A stretch of DNA of 64,000 bases from Globisporangium splendens (GCA_006386115.1 VFIW01000101.1:87279-151278); one strand, 5' to 3'; shown: positions 43,205 through 54,029, counted from the stretch's first letter. Translations and numbers: made by a program. Notes: generated by a model from the sequence alone, not told the origin.

Positions 43205-43852
43205 TTACCGCCTGCGTTGGTGCTGACGGTACCACGTCGTATCGTTGATTTGCCTGGACCCAAAGAACTCGATGAGGAAGTCCATGCAGTCGCTGAACGA
43301 GGGTAAGTCTCCGTGTCGACGAGGGCTTGCGATGCTGTTTGTTCCTGCGTGTTCCTCTGCCACATGATTCGAGTCGAAAGAATGGCTTGGATGGCTCTGG
43401 CCGCCGTTATGCTGTCGCTGGGGATGGAGATACTCGTATTCCTGGAAATCCGAGTGAGACGAGTGGGAATGCCGCGGATAGTAGTATTCGCCACCAACTT
43501 CGGAACGTGTATCGTAGTGGTGCCAGAGACTTGGAGTGTGTGGAATTCCAGACGTAGACGAACTCGCGGACGACGCGATCGAGAGCCGTTCGTTCTCGAC
43601 CTCGCAGCACAGATCCATCACCTCGTCGTCGATGCGGTGCTCGGGTCGCAGGAGCTTCTTGCGCTCCTTGCGGAGTCCGCGAAGGTGTCGCACGATCTTC
43701 TCGTGGTACTTCTGCGCGTGGGTCTGCATCTGACGCACCGACTGCGTGCCTACGTGTTGAGCGATGCTCTTCCATGGGCCATGCGGGTACAGCTGCAGCG
43801 CCTCCAAGTATCGACCGTGCTCCTCCTGGGACCACACGCCTTCGCTGCTCAT
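43205..43852 (-). CDS. Myb-like SHAQKYF-class transcription factor (Myb-2)
   Basis: 215 residues from ATG 43852. The Myb repeat is at ~5-55: GVWSQEEHGRYLEAL, GPWKSIA, RQMQTHAQKYHEK. A basic region LRKERKKLLRPEHRIDDEV follows. The middle is His/Ser/Tyr-rich (YYYPRHSHSSHSD). Near the C-terminus LPSFSDCMDFLIEFF matches the tail of Myb-3 (LPSFSDCMDFIIDFF), so these two form a subgroup with the HAQKYHEK variant. The frame is open upstream without ATG, and a GTGAGT donor-like site at about 44050 leaves a 5' non-coding exon possible. Probable nuclear DNA-binding protein. Confidence 0.9.
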   Translation of the reverse strand: MSSEGVWSQEEHGRYLEALQLYPHGPWKSIAQHVGTQSVRQMQTHAQKYHEKIVRHLRGLRKERKKLLRPEHRIDDEVMDLCCEVENERLSIASSASSSTSGIPHTPSLWHHYDTRSEVGGEYYYPRHSHSSHSDFQEYEYLHPQRQHNGGQSHPSHSFDSNHVAEEHAGTNSIASPRRHGDLPSFSDCMDFLIEFFGSRQINDTTWYRQHQRRR

Positions 43853-45701
43853 ATTCCCATGAGAAATGCCGTCGCGTGTCAACAATCGAGAGCAGGAGAC
43901 TGGAGCTGTCGGCGAGAGCTCTTCGGAGCTGAAGTGCCAAGCAGTTGGTTCGCTGCAAAATCGACTTTGACGCAAGCAAATGAGCCCACGCAAAGTGTTG
44001 GTTGGTGGTCTCAGTACGGCGCAGTAAAGAGAATCCTCCAGCGACGGCGACTCACCTGGAATGCGAGAGAAGAAAAAGCACACAGATATGGTGTCGAAAT
44101 TAGGGGATGAGGGTTGAATGAGGTTGACACTCGGTAAAGTCCGTATGTCCTTGATGCGTATTTATCCTGAATAATGGAATAAGAATATGAAAGTCAATAT
44201 CCTGTTGCAGATGTGTTTGTCTCAATGTGTTCCATGAGTGCGTACTTTTAAAAGGATGTACGGTACGAGTTTCGTCTGCTGAAAAGCGAATCAAGATGAG
44301 AGAGACTGTGGCTTCGCACTCCTCTTTCATTAAATGCTGTGTCTGTTCTCGGTTCTCTATCGTCCACAAGTCCTTCATCCCGACAACTGGATGGCGACGA
44401 AGGATGGACCTTGCCAGCACATTCGTTCACATTCCTGCTTCCAGAACACTCTCCAGATTTTTCATGTGCGAGAATTATAAGATGGCAGGTCATCACTCGG
44501 TACAGCTTGCTGATGCTGGTGCGACCGCCACAGGGTCTACACATGAACCGCGGCTTGGCAAAGTCTTCTTGCTGTTTGCACTCCGACACCAAAAGTCGAA
44601 AGATGTTGATGATTGAACGGAAACCCCATTTTCTCTCCGCGCGGGAGTCCAGAACCTGTCACTTGAAGTCATGATGTTCAACACGTATCGCATTTAGAAG
44701 GGTTTTGATTGTCAGATCTTTCTTCTTGGAAGCATCATGCATCTGCCTTCGGCAAATGCTTCCATACTTTATGTTATAGCATTGGGCATTCATCACGCTT
44801 TAGCTGTTTCTCAAAGCAGGTCGACAAAATCGGTGTGAGCGAATCAAACCCTTCGCGTCTGTATCTAAACCGAATCACAAAGTACATCGATAAGTCGGCA
44901 TGTCATCCACAGAAGTCGAACCCAAAGTGCACATACAGAATCGTATCGTACATGTTCCCTCCCACTCAGTCATGCCACTCTCCTCGCCGTCGGATCTCCT
45001 GGCGTCCACGTGGCTTCTTGCCCACACACTGCTCATGGACCTCACATAACCAAAATTCTTTCATGCCTCTTGTCGCTGTTGCTTGACCAGCTCCCGTAGA
45101 TGGATGCCGCCTTTCGCGAATGCTGCGCATGCTGGCATGTTCGATGGTGAAACAAAGCGCCAGTCCTCTGAGCAACTTCAGCGACCACTCCATGTCCACA
45201 GCAATAAAACGGCGCTAAAGCTTCTGTTTCTGGAGGCTAGGGCTCCGAGGTCCACTGTCAAAAAAGTAAATAGTGGTTCGGTCTCCACCGAATGCTGCAG
45301 CTATGCATAATAAGGCACCTGTGCACATTATTATACATAAAAGTGGAACCTCAAAACACACAAAATCAGAATCTAGGAACACTTGTGTCCGCATCCAAAT
45401 TCTGCAATGCCGAAATACTACTTCGATCACGTCCTCACAATATCCATTATCGGACCTATTTCTAACCCTCAATTCGAAAAAAAGCTCCCGCACACTCAGA
45501 CCAGCGATTATGAGCAAGCGATGCGCTCGCGAGCCCATCTCGGAGCACTGCAGGTCGTTGGTCTTTGTCCCAGCGCTGCCTTCTGCGAAGGAACTCCATT
45601 CCCTCGCCTTCCTTCCAGTCAGTCACGCACAAACTGCGCGCTTTCCCCCTTTCTCAAGACGCATATCAGCGAGTTCTAGCTGTGAAACCGCGAGGCTCGT
45701 G
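43853..45701. other. Divergent spacer between Myb-2 and Myb-3
   Basis: 1.8 kb between two divergently transcribed Myb genes of the same subgroup. Only short open frames. A frame in phase with Myb-3 extends up to an ATG at about 45510, which is an alternative start for that gene. Confidence 0.5.
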
Positions 45702-46481
45702 ATGTCCAAGTCGAGTCGACAGCTCCAGGCGCAGAACACGTTCCGCGGCGTATGGTCCCAGGACGAGCACGACCTGTTCCTCGAGGCGCTGCAGCTGTAC
45801 CCGCAGGGTCCGTGGAAGCTGGTCGCGAGCCACATCGGCACGCGGTCGGTGCGCCAGGTGCAGACCCATGCGCAGAAGTATCACGAGAAGGTCGCGCGAC
45901 GGCTCCTGGGGCTGCGCAAGGAGCGCAAGAAGGCTGTGCGCTCGGAGCACCGCATCGATGACGACATGATGTCGCTCTGTCGCGACCTGGGTGACCTCGA
46001 GCACAACGGACGGCTCTCGAGTCTCAGCACGATCAGCACGACGTCGTGTGTGGTCTCGACGCCATGCAGCCACCACTCCTGCGAGTCCTGTGGCGCGCGA
46101 ACGGCCACAAGCAGCGTGAGCAGTCGAAGCAGCTCGAATAATCTGCACATGGGTGCGCGCCACACGCCGTTCGAGTTTGAGTACGACGAGGTCATCTCGT
46201 TCGGCGAGGAGGACACAATCGAAGAAGATGAGAATGAAGCCGCGACGGAAATGCACGACGGGCGACCGCCAGCGTTCGGTGTCGAAGCTGAAGCCGCAGC
46301 CGCTCGCCACGCCGCCCAGCATCGCTCAGTCGCGGGTGTCGACCACGAGAAGAAGGAACTGCCGTCGTTCAGCGACTGCATGGACTTCATCATCGACTTT
46401 TTCCACAAGAGCGACCACAGCAGCAGCAGCAAATCATCCTCCGCGCACATGCCACTGCGACATCACCGCTGGGGAAAGTAA
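45702..46481 (+). CDS. Myb-like SHAQKYF-class transcription factor (Myb-3)
   Basis: 259 residues from ATG 45702, the nearest start before the Myb repeat (an in-frame ATG at about 45510 would add 64 polar residues). Repeat: GVWSQDEHDLFLEAL, GPWKLVA, RQVQTHAQKYHEK at ~17-67, then LRKERKKAVRSEHRIDDDM. The middle is Ser-rich, with an acidic FGEEDTIEEDENEAA segment that may act as an activation region. The C-terminus has LPSFSDCMDFIIDFFHKS as in Myb-2, then a Ser/Lys/His tail. This is the only Myb gene of the window on the plus strand. Confidence 0.9.
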   Translation: MSKSSRQLQAQNTFRGVWSQDEHDLFLEALQLYPQGPWKLVASHIGTRSVRQVQTHAQKYHEKVARRLLGLRKERKKAVRSEHRIDDDMMSLCRDLGDLEHNGRLSSLSTISTTSCVVSTPCSHHSCESCGARTATSSVSSRSSSNNLHMGARHTPFEFEYDEVISFGEEDTIEEDENEAATEMHDGRPPAFGVEAEAAAARHAAQHRSVAGVDHEKKELPSFSDCMDFIIDFFHKSDHSSSSKSSSAHMPLRHHRWGK

Positions 46482-47176
46482 ACTACGTCACCTGTGTTGA
46501 TAGTTTGGTTGATTTTTCTCTCGAGGTTCCTTTAATGTATACAATAATAATCTAATGCTGCATTCTTTTCAGAGAGAAACAAAACGAGTGCGACAACAGG
46601 AAATAATCAATCTGTCCCCTTGGAGACGCATGCATGCTAGTGAAACCAAAGAGCAGTGTCCTGTTGATGCGGACGCAGGGGAATTTGAAATTGGAAAAGC
46701 TTGTGAAAATCCACAAACTCGCTTCATTATCATTAGGATGCGCTTTCTCTGTAGACTTTGCGCTGCAACGACTCCAAGATTTCATCGACAACAGCAAGCG
46801 GTGGTGCTTTACTTCGCCGACCGTGTCGTGCTAGTAATTGCAACCACTTCGATTTGACTGATGAGAGTGTGAGGCACAAGCATTCCAGATAGAGTTGCTC
46901 GAATATTCGATCAAAGTGCAATTTTGTGAAGGTTGACTCACAGCCACGAAATACAGACAGCGCATTATGATATGTGCATTCACTCAATTTTGCAGTCTCA
47001 GCCAAGCAGCTTTTGCCTAGTAAGTTCTGATATTAATACTACGGTCATACTTTTAAATGCGAAGTTCTGGAGATTTTTTTGAAGTTTGTTGGTCATTCCT
47101 CCATGTCCAAGTGCTCTCTCTCTCTCTCTCTCTGAATATTGGTGACTCTAGTTCGTGTGCTGCCTAATCAGCACCG
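46482..47176. other. Spacer with CT microsatellite
   Basis: A (CT)n run lies at about 47113-47133. A 90-codon minus-strand frame at 46733-47005 ends in a helical-looking VDEILESLQRKVYRES but has no known domain; it could be a gene remnant. Confidence 0.4.
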
Positions 47177-47770
47177 TCATAAGCACTCATCTTCTGTAGT
47201 GTCGTTTGAATCCAAGATCTGAATCAGGTACGCGAGATAGCAACTATCAACGTCTGGTAGTGGATCTCTGTTGTCCGTGTCGACCGCATCGCTGTTCCAC
47301 ATCATCAAGTCATCGCGCTTGGGTATGTTGCCTTCCCACCAACGAAGAACCTCATCTGGTTTCAAGTCAAGTAGCTCTTCGCTCTCTCCATGCCGCGTCT
47401 CACCTGGTAGATCTGTTGTGTGGAGAGCCTTTACGATGTCTTCCGTTGCGCCTTCCGCAATCTTTACTTTCTGCATCGCGTCTTGATCCAGCCGATGCTC
47501 TGAACGAGCGACGTGTTTCCGATCTTTGCGAAGTCCGCGCACGCGGCGCTCGACTTTCTCATAGTATTTCTGGGCGTGGGTCTGCACTTGGCGCGCCGAT
47601 CGGGTGCCGACGAGCTCTGCGATCTTCCGCCACGGTCCTTTGGGAAACATCTTCAATCCGACCAAAAATTTGTCGTGCTCATCTTCTGACCAGACACCGC
47701 GTTCCGTGGCGGTCGGTGAGAAAGTCTCCGTGGTGGTGAGACTGGAACTGCTGATGTTGCCAGTGCTCAT
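47177..47770 (-). CDS. Myb-like SHAQKYF-class transcription factor (Myb-4)
   Basis: 197 residues, no intron. Ser/Thr-rich N-terminus, then the repeat at ~24-75: GVWSEDEHDKFLVGLKMFP, GPWRKIA, RQVQTHAQKYYEK; basic LRKDRKHVARSEHRLDQD. The C-terminus CYLAYLIQILDSNDTTEDE is the conserved tail of the second Myb subgroup (CYLNYLIEILESS, YLDYLIEVLDSS). ATG 47770 follows an excellent initiator element at 47800-47813. The tail is a likely docking or activation helix; this is inference. Confidence 0.92.
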   Translation of the reverse strand: MSTGNISSSSLTTTETFSPTATERGVWSEDEHDKFLVGLKMFPKGPWRKIAELVGTRSARQVQTHAQKYYEKVERRVRGLRKDRKHVARSEHRLDQDAMQKVKIAEGATEDIVKALHTTDLPGETRHGESEELLDLKPDEVLRWWEGNIPKRDDLMMWNSDAVDTDNRDPLPDVDSCYLAYLIQILDSNDTTEDECL

Positions 47771-47799
47771 GCTGCTTATTGGTGTCGTCGGGATGAAGT

Positions 47800-47813
47800 A
47801 AATTGCGAAATGC
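47800..47813 (-). promoter_or_regulatory. Inr+FPR core promoter of Myb-4
   Basis: GCATTTCGCAATTT on the minus strand, 30-43 nt before the ATG, matches the initiator/FPR pattern at nearly every position. Confidence 0.7.
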
Positions 47814-48606
47814 TGTCATCCATCGACCGTCAATCACAAGGGAGAGGCAGTGTTCACATCGCCTGTGCAAGAAAAATCAACTTTCCGCCAGATGTCTCCA
47901 TTGTGCATTAGACTCGATGCCGAAATCCAAATGACCATTGTATCTACTATCTACAAACATTCATTTGTTCATTTCGTATCGTGTAGCCTCGATAGGCACT
48001 CAAACACAATCGGCGCCGCAAAGAACGAGAAAGCAGCGAAATCCAATCCAAGGTCGGAAGATCCGTTCGACTTGGCAAGGAAATGCGCGAGGTTGACAGT
48101 CATGTACCCACTTTGGCCGAAAAATCCAGCATTTCGCAGCACGACCCCTCGATAGTACTAAACTTGAAAATTGATTATTGTGTATACTTTTAGACTAGAT
48201 GGACAAATTTGGATACCTGAACAACTGTATATTATTGTCCCAATAGTCTTGGTTGATTTCTGAGAGTTGATGATGCGTAAAGGTTTATCTTGGATGACTG
48301 GCTCACATCCAAGTGGCGCTGCACACGGTTGATGAAAATTCACATTTCCGTATGTGTGCGTGACTCTGTCAGGTACTCGGCAAAATGAGAGAGCGCTACG
48401 TTGCCGAGCTATATCTCCTAGGAGGTTTCCAAAGCGTTTGATCGAACGATTAAGGCAGTGCAAGTAAATATGCGACCAAGGCAAAGTTCTTGAGAAAATA
48501 TTGCAACTTAGTTTATTCAAATTCTGTATGCGCATGTCTAGTTAAAGTAGTCTTATGTGTAGCGCTTCACAGCTAGTAACTACTTCGAAGTAGTGCGTCT
48601 AATATC
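47814..48606. other. Spacer with a 16-nt perfect palindrome
   Basis: No gene seen. ACTACTTCGAAGTAGT at 48579-48594 is a perfect palindrome 13 nt beyond the stop of Myb-5 and may be a 3'-end hairpin. Confidence 0.5.
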
Positions 48607-49236
48607 TCAGTTGTTGTCACTGATCGTGAGCTCACTCGACTCGAGGATCTCGATCAGGTAGTTCAGATAGCAATCGTCAACGTCTATGAGTGACTCTGCT
48701 GCTGGCGCAGCTGGCAGCTCGCGGTCGCGAGCCGTCCACATCGTCGTCATGTCTTCATCTTCTTCAATTAATGCGTCCACCCAGTCAAGTAATGGTGACG
48801 CACCAGCGTTCAGACTAGGACTGGCATTCGTCGCAAGACCCCACGATTGCTCATCAGAGGTTTGCCCTCGGGCAGGTGAGCTACTGCTGTTGCCACTAAT
48901 GTCCGCGACCACATTGAGTCCGCGCCGGATCTGGCCAATGCGAATGCCAGTCTCCTTGAGCTCGTTGCGAGCACAGAGGCTCGTCATGTCGTCTCCGAGG
49001 CGGTGCTCCGAACGCACGACCTTTTTGCGATCTTTGCGCAGACCACGCATGCGGCGAGCGACTTTTTCGTAGTACTTCTGGGCATGGGTCTGCACTTGGC
49101 GCGACGAACGCGTTCCGATGTGCGCGGCGATCGCCTTCCACGGACCCTGAGGGTACATCTTGAGACCCTCGAGGAACTTGTCGTGCTCGTGCTCGGACCA
49201 CACGCCGCGCTCAGTGGTATTGTTATTGCTGCTCAT
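48607..49236 (-). CDS. Myb-like SHAQKYF-class transcription factor (Myb-5)
   Basis: 209 residues, no intron. Repeat at ~9-60: GVWSEHEHDKFLEGLKMYP, GPWKAIA, RQVQTHAQKYYEK; then MRGLRKDRKKVVRSEHRLGD. The segment RIGQIRRGLNVVADI is shared with Myb-8/9 (RIGRIRNGLNAVTAI). C-terminal tail CYLNYLIEILESSEL. ATG 49236 lies 24-38 nt after TTCATTTTCCAATAC, a good initiator. Same orientation as Myb-4, 0.8 kb apart, so probably part of a tandem series that ended up widely spaced. Confidence 0.92.
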   Translation of the reverse strand: MSSNNNTTERGVWSEHEHDKFLEGLKMYPQGPWKAIAAHIGTRSSRQVQTHAQKYYEKVARRMRGLRKDRKKVVRSEHRLGDDMTSLCARNELKETGIRIGQIRRGLNVVADISGNSSSSPARGQTSDEQSWGLATNASPSLNAGASPLLDWVDALIEEDEDMTTMWTARDRELPAAPAAESLIDVDDCYLNYLIEILESSELTISDNN

Positions 49237-49259
49237 TGGGATTGTGTATTCAACGGCGA

Positions 49260-49274
49260 GTATTGGAAAATGAA
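49260..49274 (-). promoter_or_regulatory. Inr+FPR-like core promoter of Myb-5
   Basis: TTCATTTTCCAATAC on the minus strand, 24-38 nt upstream of the ATG. Confidence 0.55.
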
Positions 49275-50925
49275 CCGAGCTAGAAGCACCATAGGATCAG
49301 GAAATAGGTACATGCAGGAGGCATCGCCAATCGAGCTCATCGACTTTCCGGTGAGGCGCGGACACTGTTGCGGCTCGACGCTCTCCATTAAAATGGATTC
49401 TTTCTCGAGAAGCAAGAAAAAGTACCAATATGAATGTGCAGGTAGTTCTTGCGGAGCATTTCACTAGGGTTCATTCCCTATAGTTAGTCGAAGCCCAAGT
49501 GATAATGGGTCCCTCTCGCGAATCCATCAGAACCACATAACGACCCAGTGCAGCGGCATGCATCTATGGCAACCGGGAAGGCTGCAGGGTATATCATACC
49601 CTGATGATACAAACTATTACATGGATATTTTCACTGTTCTTCCGCCGCAGATTGTGCGCACAGCCCGCGGCGTTTGTCGCAACAGTACTCGCGAAGGTCG
49701 GACCATGAGGAACCTACAATGTTGCAGAGTGGGACACAACACGATGCATGAGGATATTATACTGAACAGTGAGTGATACAGTCATATTTGCTTTGCTTTA
49801 TCAGTATCCATGCGCCACTTTTGATCAAGATCCGCGTGCATAGAGCACCAGCGTACTCAATTACCCAGTGCGTGAATTATCTCTCTCTATAATGCTGCTG
49901 CCAAGAGAAGACAAGTATTCTTCGTCACTCTGCTTTGGCAGCATGATGGAAGGCAATGCAGCGAAACAATCCATATCAATGCGCATGGCTCGTCAGAGTA
50001 TTCGCCCGTAACTGGAGTGCAAGCACACCCAATTACCCAGTGAGCTCTTTATCTTTCTTCGCAATGCCGCTGCCAGGTTTCTTCTGCGTCTCGCTTTGCC
50101 AGCACGGTGGAAGGTTACGATGTGACCAAGCGACATCCCCAGCTTTCGGTTTTCGTGACTGCAAGAGGATCTGGATCCAGAGTGTCTTAAGTGCGTTGGA
50201 TCCTGTCAATCGCAAAGACTTTGCTTCGTACGGACGCACTCAGGTTTGTTCATGACACCACCCGAGTATCCGACCTGTAACAAGTGAGGGCTTCTTCGGC
50301 AGCTCTTGCATTTGGTAAGTGGCTCCAAACGTGTTGCTGTTGTGCACTACGTATCTGCACTGTGATCATGGCTTCAGCATTGACGTGAAGGCATTTTTCT
50401 CGGGTGATCTGTGCACTCTGGAGCAGCGTGCGCAACAAAGCGTGAGCTTGCGAGAGTACTGACAGGTCTCTCTCGCTTTATGATTTGTGGTGTGGCGCTT
50501 CTGTCCACACAACCCATTTTGAGTGCCAAGAGTGATGGTCGAAATATACCCACAACGCGCGACACAGGATCAGTTGGACCTGCCTGTCCTTTTTGCTTTG
50601 TGATATGGAACTGTTTGTGCATTTACAGTATCCCAAGCCATGAAACAGCAGATCTTCAGCACAAGTTGCACTCGAAACGGTGCACGCACTTGCTGAGAAA
50701 CAGCGTCTCAAGCTCACCTGCGCACGCGGCATTGACGCTCACGTGGTCAATGCCGTTGGAGAGATATTGGCGCCATTGGATTTGCAACCTCAACGTAGAA
50801 GAAAGCAATGCATGAAACACAAGGTTGCAGCTACAGATATTGCATTATATTATTGCGGAGGGTGTGAATAAGTTATTCTCTAATAAACAGACAAACCATC
50901 GATGTGTGCTGAGCAAAAGCACTCT
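49275..50925. other. Spacer with a diverged direct repeat
   Basis: No supported gene. Two direct units of about 110-120 bp begin near CAATTACCCAGTG at 49858 and 50030 (offset 172) and share AATGCYGCTGCCA and GCTTTGSCAGCA..ATGGTGGAAGG-like blocks. Confidence 0.55.
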
Positions 50926-51609
50926 CTAGTCGTAGCTCCTCGCTGCAAGGAGGGTTGGAGCGTCAAGGACTTCCATGAGGTAGTCGAGGCAGTGGTCGTC
51001 CAGGTCCATGATGACTGAGTCGACCTCGTCCGAGTCCTTCACGTTGTTCCACATCCCCGCCAGATCTTGAAGGTTGTCGCTACTGTAGTCGCTATCGTTG
51101 TCGTCGGTCAGCAATGACACGAAGGATTCTGGTCGCGAGTAGTAGAAATCGTCTTGCGGGTGTGCTCCGAATTCGTCGTCTACGGCGTCTTCTGTGCTCG
51201 TAGTGACGGTGTCGACGCCCATGGGTGAGCTGACGGCGTTCAAGCCGCAGCCGAGGATCGGTGCACCGATGCGGGAGCCCACGGCGGCGTCTTGTGTGGA
51301 GGCGACCTTGCACAGCTTGGCCATGTCTTCGTCCAATCGGTGTTCAGGACGCATGAGCTTCTTGCGGTCCTTGCGGAGTCCGCGCATGCGGCGCGCCACT
51401 TTCTCATAGTACTTTTGCGCATGCGTCTGCACTTGACGAGGCGTGCGGGTGCCGACTTGCGCCGCGATCATACGCCACGGACCCTTTGGGAACAGCTTGA
51501 TGCCGATGAGGAACTTGTCGTGTTCCTCCTCAGACCACACACGCCGGGTGGTCGACGTCGTCGTGGCAGTGGTCTTGGATGGCGGCGTGCTCTTTGCAGT
51601 GGAGACCAT
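50926..51609 (-). CDS. Myb-like SHAQKYF-class transcription factor (Myb-6)
   Basis: 227 residues, no intron. Thr/Ser-rich start, then repeat at ~22-75: RVWSEEEHDKFLIGIKLFP, GPWRMIA, RQVQTHAQKYYEK; MRGLRKDRKKLMRPEHRLDEDM. A RIGAPILGCGLNAVSS piece corresponds to the RIGRIRNGLNAV segment of Myb-8/9. The acidic, Asp-rich second half ends HCLDYLMEVLDAPTLL, the subgroup tail. ATG 51609 is the first in frame; a CCATTCGCAAATTG initiator lies 55-68 nt upstream. Confidence 0.92.
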   Translation of the reverse strand: MVSTAKSTPPSKTTATTTSTTRRVWSEEEHDKFLIGIKLFPKGPWRMIAAQVGTRTPRQVQTHAQKYYEKVARRMRGLRKDRKKLMRPEHRLDEDMAKLCKVASTQDAAVGSRIGAPILGCGLNAVSSPMGVDTVTTSTEDAVDDEFGAHPQDDFYYSRPESFVSLLTDDNDSDYSSDNLQDLAGMWNNVKDSDEVDSVIMDLDDHCLDYLMEVLDAPTLLAARSYD

Positions 51610-51663
51610 GATGATCTGCTACAAGTGTGTTGTTTGCTTTTGGTGACTTGTGCTCAACCGAGT

Positions 51664-51677
51664 CAATTTGCGAATGG
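51664..51677 (-). promoter_or_regulatory. Inr+FPR core promoter of Myb-6
   Basis: CCATTCGCAAATTG on the minus strand, 55-68 nt before the ATG. Confidence 0.6.
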
Positions 51678-51835
51678 ATGCACACTCATGTGCATGCTCT
51701 CGGCGGCCACACCTCGTTGTGTCATACACACGCCGTGGACACGACGCGCGGAGTCGCAGTGATGGAAGTGGCTTTTCCGAAAAGAGAAGGAAAGGTTGAA
51801 GTACTAGCGCCACAGATGCTCCTATTTTTTACTCC

Positions 51836-51905
51836 TGTGCGCATCGCCGTACGAAAAGCACGCCCACCCAGATCCTTCATGTACAATGCCGTACGATGCG
51901 TGAGG
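51836..51905. repeat. Hairpin repeat, diverged copy
   Basis: GCGCATCGCCGTACGA and the inverse-related CCGTACGATGCGTGA are separated by about 30 nt. Same core (GCCGTACGA) as the clearer copies downstream. Confidence 0.45.
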
Positions 51906-51952
51906 TTTCTCTCTCTCTCTCTCTGCGGCATATTCAAGCCCAATCAAGTGTA

Positions 51953-52022
51953 CAGCGCCGTACGAAACCAGCAGGTACGTTTCGATCGCACTTGGTACAT
52001 GGGATCTCGTCGTACGGCGCTG
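51953..52022. repeat. Hairpin repeat, best copy (13-bp perfect arms)
   Basis: CAGCGCCGTACGA at 51953-51965 and TCGTACGGCGCTG at 52010-52022 are perfect reverse complements with a 44-nt loop. The left flank is GTGTA and the right flank CACCG. Confidence 0.8.
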
Positions 52023-52603
52023 CACCGAATGGGGATGCGCCGCCGCCCGAGGTGGCCACGACTTTCTAACGTCTCGAGGTTGGACAAAATTGTCCCAGCG
52101 TCACACACACAGCTTCACAGGCTGAGTGCTTCATGCTTATTAGTTTTTTGGATTGAGAGCTTCATGGCGGACAAAGACAGGGAAAGAAAGATACTTGGGT
52201 GCACGCTCGCTCATGCTTTGCACCAATGTTGATGCGGGCGATGCGCTTTGTCAAATTAAGCGCACTCCACGCCAGTCGGTCGTCTGGTACTGTAGGGCAA
52301 TGCGCGTGTTGAGACGCTGCGTCAACGGCGAAAAAAGGTCGCGGACGGTCTCTGCGCTGTCGAGGGCAACAAAGCATGGCCAAAAAGCTGAGATCTCGTG
52401 TTCTTTTCACGGTTCTGTGATGGCATTGCAGCAATTTCTATCCAAATCAAGTGAACGTGCAAGAGCGGACTGCTATTTTAACAAACGAAGAACGCGATGG
52501 CTTTCACGGCGATGCACAACAGAGCGCCTGGCACCCACACAAGATCAGCGACACTTGATTCTCCTTCTTTCTTCATTTTTGGGAGAATATACATTCGCTT
52601 GCC

Positions 52604-52765
52604 GTCGCGTGCATGGCCGTACGAGGCGAGATGGAGCGATCGATTCCCGCACATTGGCGCTTGCGACCGAAACGAAAGGTACCTGGGTGTGTGCATGGCC
52701 GTACGAAAGAAAAAAGGTTTCTCGCGTGGGCAGAATTGGAAACTCTGGTCGAACGGCGCTGTCCA
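52604..52765. repeat. Hairpin repeat, diverged copies
   Basis: GTGCATGGCCGTACGA occurs directly repeated at about 52605 and 52691; the second is followed by TCGAACGGCGCTGTCC near 52750, an inverse arm. Related to the copies at 51953 and 53526. Confidence 0.5.
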
Positions 52766-53525
52766 CGCAGGCAGGCGCATCCTCAGTAGACTTGCTGCTG
52801 GTGGACCTCACCTGAACGGAAGCAGCATGTCCCAGCGCCTTTCGGATCTAAGCTAGATAGCAGCACATTTCAACCAACTTGGGCATGGCTTTACGGACAT
52901 GAGCATGGCCGAAGTGCTCGCGTTGCGCATGCTTTGAAGTGCTGCACTTGGTGTCCCCACTCGCGTTGAGGCAGAAAGCGGCGAGTCGTCATCAAATCGA
53001 TAGAAACGGGGCACATGCGCGTTCTCTGGACTGGATTAGAGAGATGGGCTTTGGAGACGAAGGAAACCAGAATGCAGCAATTTCAAATCAGTGCCCTGTT
53101 CGGCTGAAACTTTCTATCTGATAACCAGATTTTAACGTGAAATTGGGGTGGTTGTGCTCTTTCCCTTGCTCCAGGGAACCCCAAATTGTCTCCGTAACGA
53201 GGGATATCATAGCGAAGCGGACAGAAACAAAGCACACTCTAGATACCCACAGAATATGATATATATGGCTTCACGTCCTGCTGCCGCTTTGCTGAGGTGA
53301 CGCCGTGAGCTTGGCGGACGCATGTGCACGTACCCTGAGAAACTCGCGAGGGTCTTTTTGATTCATTGTGCCACATGGAGGGGGGGGGATGGCGTGAGCA
53401 GACAACACCCACTCAGGAAATTTCATACCCACTAATTCTGCAGTTACGCAAGCGGACATACGACCCAGCAGAGAGATTCCTTGGTGAGGGTGAGCAAGTG
53501 AAGCGAGACCTCTGTCCCTCGTGTA

Positions 53526-53584
53526 CAGCGCCGTTCGAAATAGTGGTACAGGTAGGTGGAGCTCTTCGTTTTCGTACGGTGCTG
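53526..53584. repeat. Hairpin repeat, second clear copy
   Basis: CAGCGCCGTTCGAA and TTCGTACGGTGCTG pair at 12 of 14 positions. Flanks GTGTA and CACCA match the copy at 51953, showing a common origin of the whole unit. Confidence 0.7.
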
Positions 53585-54029
53585 CACCACGTTGTACATC
53601 TCTTCGATTTTGAAACAGATGGTCCTGCGAGTTGTCGCAGGGAAATCGTAAATACACACGTACACGCAAGCAGATGAGGGAGCAATCGAATTTAGGCTGG
53701 GGACTGTAAAAATGGGCTATGATAGGCGCGATATTTTTCTTTACTGGTCATAGACCACAGGGATAAGTAATTTGAAAAGAACTGCTGTGCAACCTTCTTC
53801 CTGGGTTGAGGAAATTGTTTGGGCGAGTGTCTCGTGTGTGAATGTGGAGATTCGATGCGCCAAGGGGCGAGCATTGGTTGATGCAGCGGAGTTCATCCCG
53901 TCCGTGACAAGAATGAAACAGCACTCATACACACGAGACAACCTAGGTTAAAGAGACGAAAAAAGCGTGCTAGAGCCCAAGTGCGTGCAGAAATAGTTTG
54001 AAGTCAGATAAAATGAGTCAGTCCTGGCG

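Larger units (their letters stand above)
51678..54029. other. Gene-free spacer rich in hairpin repeats
   Basis: 2.35 kb with no recognisable protein, though several frames stay open for 100-200 codons. Its main content is the hairpin-repeat family listed separately and a (CT)n run at about 51909-51924. Confidence 0.55.

Noticed and set aside
44880..44945. tRNA-like look of TCGAACCC
   Set aside because: No acceptor stem, anticodon arm or D-arm could be built around it; the TCGAACCC at 57960 fails the same test.
51627..52815. Two overlapping plus-strand frames of about 200 codons
   Set aside because: Arg/Cys-rich reading with no domain, overlapping each other; the sequence is better explained by the hairpin repeats.
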